A stretch of 64,000 nt of DNA, taken from NCBI GenBank assembly GCA_022616435.1, contig JAKEET010000147.1:1-64000 (forward strand). The letters run 5' to 3'. How positions within the stretch are numbered: the stretch's first letter is position 1; each line of letters starts with the position of its first letter. The position numbers and the translations under genes were made by a program. The stretch comes from Gemmataceae bacterium. GTDB taxonomy: Bacteria; Planctomycetota; Planctomycetia; Gemmatales; Gemmataceae. The notes beneath the pieces were generated by a model, which was given only the letters and a program-made list of their open reading frames with translations, made no database searches and was not told the origin of the DNA. Below are positions 58,822 through 64,000 of the stretch, one piece after another.

Positions 58822-59247
58822 TCACTTTTTCCCGTTGGCGCCGGGGCGGGCCTTGCTCATCGTCACGCGATTGCCGGGCGGGTGATAGGTCACGTCCGAC
58901 ATGTAATGGCGCATCAGCAACAGGCCGCGGCCGCTGGCGCGCTCCAGGTTTTCATCGGCCAGGGGATTGGCCACCTGGGAAGGATTGAAGCCGGGCCCCT
59001 CGTCGGCAACCAGGATGTCGACCCGGTCGTGGTGCATCAGCACCTGGACGTGGACTTTCTTGCCGCGGTCCTCACGGTTGCCGTGCTTGATGGCGTTGAC
59101 GAGCGCTTCTTCAAGGGCGAGCCGGATGCCGAAGATGTCGCGGTCGCCGAACTGATGCGAGCGCAGATGGTCCGTGATCTCGTCCTGGATGCGGGGGACT
59201 TGCTCGAGATCGCTGGCGATGCTCAACTCCAATCGGCCATTCTGCAT
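58822..59247 (-). CDS. Anti-sigma regulatory factor (RsbW-type GHKL ATPase)
   Basis: A 141-residue GHKL ATPase domain protein: N-box IRLALEEALVNAIKHGN, G1 DEGPGFNP, and G2 GRGLLLMRHYMSDV. Such proteins act as anti-sigma factors or kinases that phosphorylate STAS antagonists. Start options are ATG 59247 (MQNGRLELSIASDL, preferred), 59274 and 59298. The STAS gene lies just upstream on the same strand, so the two form the usual switch pair. Confidence 0.86.
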   Translation of the reverse strand: MQNGRLELSIASDLEQVPRIQDEITDHLRSHQFGDRDIFGIRLALEEALVNAIKHGNREDRGKKVHVQVLMHHDRVDILVADEGPGFNPSQVANPLADENLERASGRGLLLMRHYMSDVTYHPPGNRVTMSKARPGANGKK

Positions 59248-59310
59248 AAGACCATCCTGGCGCCCGTTGCGCATGAAACGCGTGGCGAGGTGCGACACTG
59301 GGTAGAAGGG

Positions 59311-59676
59311 CTAATCGAACGCCTGCAACGCCGTCTGTTCGTCTTTCTGGATGTTGAACAGTTTGTTGAGCTTGGTGATTTCGAAGACTTCGTAGATCTG
59401 CGGATCGATGTTGCACAGGATCAGCTTGCCGCTGGAGCCGTTGACTTTCTTGTTCAGGGTGATGAACTTGCCGAGGGCGGCGCTGGACAGGTATTCGACG
59501 TTGCGGAAGTTCAAGAGGATTTTCTTGCGTCCCAGCTCGTCAACGAGGCTGAACAGCTGTTCGCCGATGACCTGGATGTTCTGCTCGTCGAGGATTTTCT
59601 TATCGGTGAAATTGACGACGGCGACGTCGCCGATGTCCTCCACCTCCAAGCGTCGCCGGCGCGGTTGGGTTGACAT
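59311..59676 (-). CDS. Anti-sigma factor antagonist (STAS domain)
   Basis: A 121-residue STAS domain protein. The phosphorylatable Ser is in VEYLSSAALGKF (Ser64 or Ser65) and the rest (DVAVVNFTDKKILDEQNI; LCNIDPQIYEVFEITKLNKL) follows the SpoIIAA fold. Unphosphorylated antagonists bind the partner ATPase (next gene) to free a sigma factor. The paired REC-HATPase fusion at 41004 may compete for the same kind of target. Confidence 0.9.
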   Translation of the reverse strand: MSTQPRRRRLEVEDIGDVAVVNFTDKKILDEQNIQVIGEQLFSLVDELGRKKILLNFRNVEYLSSAALGKFITLNKKVNGSSGKLILCNIDPQIYEVFEITKLNKLFNIQKDEQTALQAFD

Positions 59677-59881
59677 GGATGCTTGCTCCCAAGGTCCGGC
59701 ACACGGCGGATGGCTGCGCGGCGCGCCGGGACCATGTAGAGCATGTTAATTTTCGGGCTGGGTTTGTCAAGCTATTTCCGCGAAACGGCCCGTCCTTGCC
59801 GCCGATTCCTGCCAGAAGGGGTGGTACAATCCTCTCCCCCACCGCCACGGATGGGCATGGGGGAGAGGTGAAGGCGGGGTT

Positions 59882-60358
59882 TCAAGACGAGCCTGCCGCC
59901 GCCACGGCCGGCGGAGTCTTGGGGACCGGACGACGCGTCTCCAGGGGGTCCTTGTGAAATCGCCAGGTCGTTAGCGGGTCTTCCGCGAAAACATCGAGGA
60001 CGTACCACGCCAGCTCGTCCCCCGACTGAAACGGAACCAGGGCCAGGCCCTGGACCGGATCAAGCAGGAAAACGTCCTGGCGCATCATCTCTTCCAGGGC
60101 GCTTTCGAACTTGTCCTCGGATTGCCGGACGTCGCTCAGGGTCTCTTCGAGCGCGATCATGTCGCGACGGGTCGGCTTGCGAACATCGTGCAGACGCTTG
60201 GCAGCGAGCTGACGGCTTTGCAGTTCCAGCCAGTGTTCACGAAGCGAGTTCGTGAGCGAGCGGAGGTACGGCAAGGCCTTGACCGCGTCGGCGTACGTCC
60301 ACAGGCGAATCGCCCGCAGCGTGCCGCGTTTGGTCCGACGGCCACGACGACGTTTCAT
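59882..60358 (-). CDS. Hypothetical protein, DUF2203-like
   Basis: A 158-residue soluble protein with a very basic start (MKRRRGRRTKRGTLRA) and the heptad-rich pattern of DUF2203: LWTYADAVKALPYLRSLTNS, LREHWLELQ, EETLSDVRQSEDKFESALEE and WYVLDVFAEDPLTTWRFHKD. Function is unknown. The similarity to DUF2203 is by overall layout and is only moderate. Confidence 0.6.
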   Translation of the reverse strand: MKRRRGRRTKRGTLRAIRLWTYADAVKALPYLRSLTNSLREHWLELQSRQLAAKRLHDVRKPTRRDMIALEETLSDVRQSEDKFESALEEMMRQDVFLLDPVQGLALVPFQSGDELAWYVLDVFAEDPLTTWRFHKDPLETRRPVPKTPPAVAAAGSS

Positions 60359-60531
60359 GACTGCCTCCTCTCTCGGGAAGGTGTCGGGAAAGGCCCGCTT
60401 GTCCTTCCTGATATCATTTTAGAGGGGGGAAGTGGCAAAAAGATTCCAAAGCGCCGGAAACGGCGCGATTTTCGCAGGTTGTTGGGCTGCGGTTGCCATG
60501 AACTTCGTGAATTTCAACGCAAGGTGCCAAT

Positions 60532-61374
60532 ATGTTCCCAGCCTTGAAACTAGGTCGCCTCTTTGACATTCCGGTGCAGATCCATTGGACCTTCTGGCTG
60601 CTCCCCTTGTGGGTGGTGCTGACCCAGGGCGGCCAGGCGCCGATCGCGATCCAGTTGCTCTTGCTGGCCGCGATTTTCGGCTGCATCGTCCTGCACGAGC
60701 TGGGCCACGCCCTGGCGGCGCGGATGTACGGCATCCGCACGCGCAACATCACGCTGTACCCGATCGGCGGCGTCGCCAGCCTGGAACGCATCAGTGAAAA
60801 ACCCGCCGAAGAGCTCGTGATCGCGGCGGCCGGCCCGGCCGTCAACGTGGCGATCGCCCTCGGACTCGGCGCGGGGATGGCCGTGGCCAGCGCCGTCGCG
60901 CCCGCAGCCTTCGTCCGCAGCGCCGGCGAAGGGTTCTTGTCGTGGCTGATCGTGGCCAACCTGCTCCTGGTCGCCTTCAACTTGATCCCGGCCTTCCCGC
61001 TCGACGGCGGCCGCATGTTTCGCGCGCTCCTGGGTTTCTTCACCAGCTACGTCAAGGCGACGCGCATCGCCGTGTACGCCGGCGCGGTCCTGACCGCGAT
61101 CCTGCTCGGGGCGGTGATCTTGTTCTTCCCGCAATTCGCGACGCCGTTCCTCATCGTCATCGCGGTCTTCGTGTTTTTCGCCGGGCAGCAAGAGCTGGCC
61201 ATGCTGGAATACCGCGAACGCATGCGCCAGGCCGCCGACCCGTTCGCCGGTCCCGTGCGGTTCACACTGAACGACATGCCGCCCTGGGTGCAGCCGCCGG
61301 TCACGCCGCCGGTCACGGTCCACGTGTGGGACCCACGCACCGGGGAGTGGGTGCGGCAGGAACAGCGGATGTAG
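60532..61374 (+). CDS. Site-2 protease family (M50) membrane metalloprotease
   Basis: A 280-residue intramembrane protease. The zinc motif HELGH (about residues 55-59) and the third ligand region NLIPAFPLDGGR (about 147-158) identify M50. About six hydrophobic helices are present and the C-terminal tail is Pro-rich (PPWVQPPVTPPVTVHVWDP), with no CBS domain. Members cleave membrane-bound regulators. GTGCCAAT precedes ATG 60532, so there is no clear ribosome site. It is transcribed away from the DUF2203-like gene. Confidence 0.88.
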   Translation: MFPALKLGRLFDIPVQIHWTFWLLPLWVVLTQGGQAPIAIQLLLLAAIFGCIVLHELGHALAARMYGIRTRNITLYPIGGVASLERISEKPAEELVIAAAGPAVNVAIALGLGAGMAVASAVAPAAFVRSAGEGFLSWLIVANLLLVAFNLIPAFPLDGGRMFRALLGFFTSYVKATRIAVYAGAVLTAILLGAVILFFPQFATPFLIVIAVFVFFAGQQELAMLEYRERMRQAADPFAGPVRFTLNDMPPWVQPPVTPPVTVHVWDPRTGEWVRQEQRM

Positions 61375-61392
61375 GGTTCGCTGCGTCGCCCG

Positions 61393-61498
61393 CGTTTAGC
61401 CCCGGTTCGAAGAACCGGGGGCGGACAGAATCCCGCGCGCAGGATGCATACTTTGCCGATGTCGCGACCGCCCCGGTTCTTCGAACCGGGGCTAAACG
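61393..61498. repeat. Palindromic element (TTTAGCCCCGGTTCGAAGAA family)
   Basis: Perfect 28-base arms at 61393-61420 and 61471-61498. It is 19 bases after the site-2 protease stop codon, in a 275-base gap before mlaE. Confidence 0.92.
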
Positions 61499-61649
61499 AA
61501 ACGACGATGACAATCGCGCCGCCTCGACGATGTTTTCACAAGGCGCGTTGATCGGACGGATTGAAGGTGCGGATTCTTGCCGCCGATGACAGATGATGGC
61601 TCATCCTTGTCCGCGCAGCTTGACCGCGCACCGTTGACGGAGCGACTCG

Positions 61650-62492
61650 ATGGCCACGGCAGGCGCCGCCAGACCCGGCTTGGTCGCCGCCCTGGGCGAG
61701 CTCGGCGTCCATGCCGTGACGCTCGTGGGCGACTTCGCGCTGTTCGCCGCGCGCGCCTTCGCCTGGCTGGCCCGGCGCCGGCCGGCGCCGGGCACCCTGC
61801 TCCCCAGCTTCTACCTCGTCGGCGTCCGCAGCGTCCCGGTCATCGCCGTCACCGGCACCTTCATCGGCATGGTCATGGCCGTGCAGATGTTCAGCCAGTT
61901 CAACATCATGGGGCTGGCGACCCGGCTCGGGTCGATGATCAACATCACCGTGGTCCGCGAGCTCGGCCCGGTGCTGGCCGCGACCATGCTGGCCGGCCGC
62001 GTCGGCAGCGCCATGGCCGCCGAGCTCGCCACCATGAAAGTGACCGAGCAGCTCGACGCCCTCGCCTGCCTGGGAGCGCATCCGATCCATCATCTCGTCG
62101 TCCCCAGGCTGCTGGCCTGCACCCTGCTCATCCCGCTGCTGACGATCCTGGCCGATTTCATGGGCATCATGGGCGGCGCCCTGATTTGCACCCGCATCTA
62201 CGGCGTCGAAGCCCACTTCTACTGGCAGCACGCCCAGAGCTACGTGACCATGTGGGATGTGTCGATGGGCCTGACCAAATCGGTGTTCTTCGGCATGGCC
62301 ATCGCCCTCATCAGCTGCCATCGCGGCATGAACAGCCAGGCGGGGGCCGAGGGCGTGGGGCGGGCGGCGACCGAATCGTTCGTGGCTTCGTTCATCGCCA
62401 TCCTCGTGCTCGACTTTTTCCTGGGGATGTTCTTGATCAACCTCCACGACTACTTCCTGGCCCCCGGCCAGACGCGTTCCCTGGTGCACTAA
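61650..62492 (+). CDS. mlaE: Lipid ABC transporter permease MlaE
   Basis: A 280-residue MlaE/YrbE permease. Typical stretches are VIAVTGTFIGMVMAVQMFSQ, VRELGPVLAATMLAGRVGSA and ELATMKVTEQLDAL (the coupling helix), with about five membrane helices. It moves phospholipids between membranes with MlaF (ATPase) and MlaD (MCE protein), encoded next. Start ATG 61650 (MATAGAARPG). Confidence 0.93.
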   Translation: MATAGAARPGLVAALGELGVHAVTLVGDFALFAARAFAWLARRRPAPGTLLPSFYLVGVRSVPVIAVTGTFIGMVMAVQMFSQFNIMGLATRLGSMINITVVRELGPVLAATMLAGRVGSAMAAELATMKVTEQLDALACLGAHPIHHLVVPRLLACTLLIPLLTILADFMGIMGGALICTRIYGVEAHFYWQHAQSYVTMWDVSMGLTKSVFFGMAIALISCHRGMNSQAGAEGVGRAATESFVASFIAILVLDFFLGMFLINLHDYFLAPGQTRSLVH

Positions 62493-62495
62493 GCC

Positions 62496-62592
62496 ATCCA
62501 AAAAGGGGTCTGACCCCTTGTGGAAGGTGTGCTGACGTGGCAAACCACGCTGATCTGCGAAACTCTTTAGGGGGTCAGACCCCTTTTCGGAT
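62496..62592. repeat. Palindromic element (AAAAAGGGGTCTGACCCC family)
   Basis: ATCCAAAAAGGGGTCTGACC and its inverse GGGGTCAGACCCCTTTTCGGAT at 62571-62592; also each arm is itself a small GGGGTC/GACCCC hairpin. It lies between mlaE and mlaF, splitting the operon, and starts 4 bases after the mlaE stop. Confidence 0.92.
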
Positions 62593-62602
62593 AGGCTCTA
62601 AC

Positions 62603-63406
62603 GTGTCGCTCGCCATCCCAGAGACGCCGCTGATTGCCTTGGACAACGTGAGCATCACGTTCGGCGCCCACCGCGTGCTCGCCGACCTCACGCTGGCCAT
62701 TCCCAAGGGGCAGACGGTCGCCGTCGTCGGCGAAAGCGGCTGCGGCAAGACCGTGCTGCTCAAGCTCATGATCGGCCTGATCAAGCCGACCGCCGGCCGC
62801 ATCCTGTTCGACGGCCGCAATCTGGCCGAGCTGCACGACGGCGAGCTGACCCGGCAGCGGCTGCGGTTCGGCTTTCTGTTCCAGGGCGCGGCGCTGTTCG
62901 ACAGCTTGACCGTCTACGACAACGTGGCGTTCGGCCTCCGCGAGCAGCGCCGCCTGGCCGAGTCGGAAATCGACCGCATCGTCCGCGGCCGGCTGCAGGA
63001 AGTCGGCCTGCCCGACGACATCGACCGCAAGAAGCCGGCCGAGCTGTCCGGCGGCATGAAGAAGCGCGTCGGCCTGGCGCGGGCGCTGGCGCTGGACCCC
63101 GAGGTGATGCTCTACGACGAGCCGACCACCGGCCTCGATCCGATCATGAGCGACGTGATCAACGAGCTGATCGTGCAGACGCGGCACAAGCACCCGGTGA
63201 CGAGCGTGGTGGTGACGCACGACCTGAAGACGGTCAACAAGGTCGCCGACCGCGTGGTGATGCTGTATCCACTGGCGCGGCTGGGGCCCGCGGACGCCCA
63301 GATCCTGTACGACGGCCCGCCGGCCGGTTGCGGCGCCGCCCCGGACCCGCGCGTGCGGCAGTTCGTGGCCGGCGAAGCGCGCGAACGCTTGCGTGAGGCT
63401 TTGTAG
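62603..63406 (+). CDS. mlaF: Lipid ABC transporter ATP-binding protein MlaF
   Basis: A 267-residue ABC ATPase: Walker A GESGCGKTVLLK, Q-loop GFLFQGAALFDSLTVYDNV (typical MlaF), signature ELSGGMKKR, Walker B VMLYDEPTTGLD. GTG at 62603 is the start (GTGTCGCTCGCC); the longer frame reads back through the palindrome and mlaE in a shadow frame. It follows mlaE and precedes mlaD by 17 bases. Confidence 0.93.
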   Translation: MSLAIPETPLIALDNVSITFGAHRVLADLTLAIPKGQTVAVVGESGCGKTVLLKLMIGLIKPTAGRILFDGRNLAELHDGELTRQRLRFGFLFQGAALFDSLTVYDNVAFGLREQRRLAESEIDRIVRGRLQEVGLPDDIDRKKPAELSGGMKKRVGLARALALDPEVMLYDEPTTGLDPIMSDVINELIVQTRHKHPVTSVVVTHDLKTVNKVADRVVMLYPLARLGPADAQILYDGPPAGCGAAPDPRVRQFVAGEARERLREAL

Positions 63407-63423
63407 CCCCTTGAGGTTCGACC

Positions 63424-64000
63424 ATGAACGATCAGGCCATTCGTTTCCGGCTCGGCGTCTTCGTGCTGCTGGCGCTGATCCTGCTGGCCGTGCTGATCCT
63501 GATGTTTGGCGGCTTGCCGGGGTATTTCAAGCAAACCGCCGGCTACACCGTCGTGTTCGACAACGCGCCGGGGATCGGCGCCGGCACGCCCGTGAAGCGC
63601 TCGAGCGTGCGCATCGGCGAGGTGCGTTCCGTCGAGCTGGATGCCGAGAGCGGCAAGGTCAACGTCGTCATTCACATCGAGGCGCGCCATCCGCTGCGCA
63701 AGTCGGACCGGCCCACGATCGTGCAAGCCCTGCTCGGCGGCGATTCCTCGATCGCGCTGCTGCCGCCGGAAGGGCCGCGGCCCAAGGACGACGAGCGTCT
63801 GCCGCCGGGGGCCGTTCTCGACGGTTACGTGCAGGTCGACGCCGCCGTGCTGTTGCAGCGGACCACCGAGTTGATGCCGCAAGCCCAGGAGGCGCTCGTC
63901 GAGATTCGCAAGGCCTTCCAGCGTTTGGAGCGGGCCCGGCCCGACATCGAGGACATGTTCCGCGACTTCCGCGACTTGACCCGCGCCGCCCGCGAGGCGG
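63424..64000 (+). CDS. mlaD: MCE family lipid-binding protein MlaD (3' end outside window)
   Basis: The first 192 residues of an MCE protein. It has an N-terminal membrane helix (RLGVFVLLALILLAVLILMF) and one MCE domain: YTVVFDNAPGIGAGTPVKRS, VRIGEVRSVELD, VVIHIEARHPLRKSDRP and LLGGDSSIALL. After the MCE domain a helical region begins (ALVEIRKAFQRLERARPDIE), which continues beyond the window. It anchors the lipid carrier part of the Mla system. ATG 63424 starts 17 bases after mlaF. Confidence 0.9.
   Translation, partial: MNDQAIRFRLGVFVLLALILLAVLILMFGGLPGYFKQTAGYTVVFDNAPGIGAGTPVKRSSVRIGEVRSVELDAESGKVNVVIHIEARHPLRKSDRPTIVQALLGGDSSIALLPPEGPRPKDDERLPPGAVLDGYVQVDAAVLLQRTTELMPQAQEALVEIRKAFQRLERARPDIEDMFRDFRDLTRAAREA

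Noticed and set aside
1-64000. Insertion sequences, prophage or integrase genes
   Set aside because: No transposase, integrase or phage structural protein was recognised on either strand.

Overview
The window is high-GC bacterial chromosome that reads as a planctomycete, most likely Gemmataceae-like. Evidence for this is the Minf_1886-type small protein, sigma-factor/Ser-Thr-kinase pairs, Zn-ribbon membrane proteins, very few Shine-Dalgarno-led genes, and above all many dispersed palindromic intergenic elements (for example one whose arms read ACCAACCCGAAGCGTAAGCG). No rRNA, CRISPR array, phage or transposase was seen. One tRNA (Ala, anticodon GGC) is present.

Layout. 1-4.8 kb (+): a TPP-dependent E1 alpha/beta pair without an E2, a DegT-fold enzyme with His where the PLP lysine normally sits (ColD/RfbH-like sugar 3-dehydrase signature), and a radical SAM protein; this looks like unusual deoxysugar or surface-glycan chemistry. 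4.9-6.6 kb (-): RicT/PSP1-like protein, Minf_1886 protein and a membrane protein. 7.5-14.1 kb (+): lipoprotein, ResB and CcsA (System II cytochrome c assembly), then three Zn-ribbon membrane proteins. 14.25-14.8 kb (+): a secreted thioredoxin-like protein whose CxxC position reads C-L-V-UGA, a candidate selenoprotein with its own intrinsic terminator. 14.9-18.5 kb: small cytochrome c, then (-) NAD kinase, acylphosphatase, an ABC permease and two overlapping conserved small genes. 18.5-24.5 kb: an outer-membrane-like lipoprotein divergent from a Mn/Fe ABC transporter operon whose last permease carries a fused DtxR/MntR-type regulator, followed by bacterioferritin. 24.6-28.7 kb (-): flippase-like membrane protein, ObgE, type III pantothenate kinase and an MnmE-like GTPase.

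28.9-36 kb: tRNA-Ala, two PilZ-domain genes, a Dabb protein, and a glycan cluster (three glycosyltransferases, epimerase, sugar nucleotidyltransferase). 36-47.6 kb (mostly -): dynamin-like GTPase, endonuclease IV, orphan solute-binding protein, REC-HATPase fusion, and an ABC ATPase/adaptor/TolC export set with no permease. 47.7-54.2 kb: isoaspartyl peptidase/asparaginase, a 1012-residue multi-TM protein with two Zn ribbons, and a sigma factor/kinase operon. 54.2-60.4 kb: alcohol dehydrogenase, Tat-exported intradiol dioxygenase, MutS, an anti-sigma/anti-anti-sigma pair and a small DUF2203-like protein. 60.5-64 kb (+): site-2 protease and the start of an Mla-type lipid transport operon (MlaE, MlaF, truncated MlaD).

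The most notable items are the candidate UGA-selenocysteine gene, the permease-regulator fusion (the arrangement of chlamydial YtgCR) with paired candidate operators upstream, the E1/3-dehydrase/radical SAM cluster, and a set of palindromic element families that sit on or next to stop codons at about seventeen gene ends, with one copy forming the N-terminal coding part of a gene.
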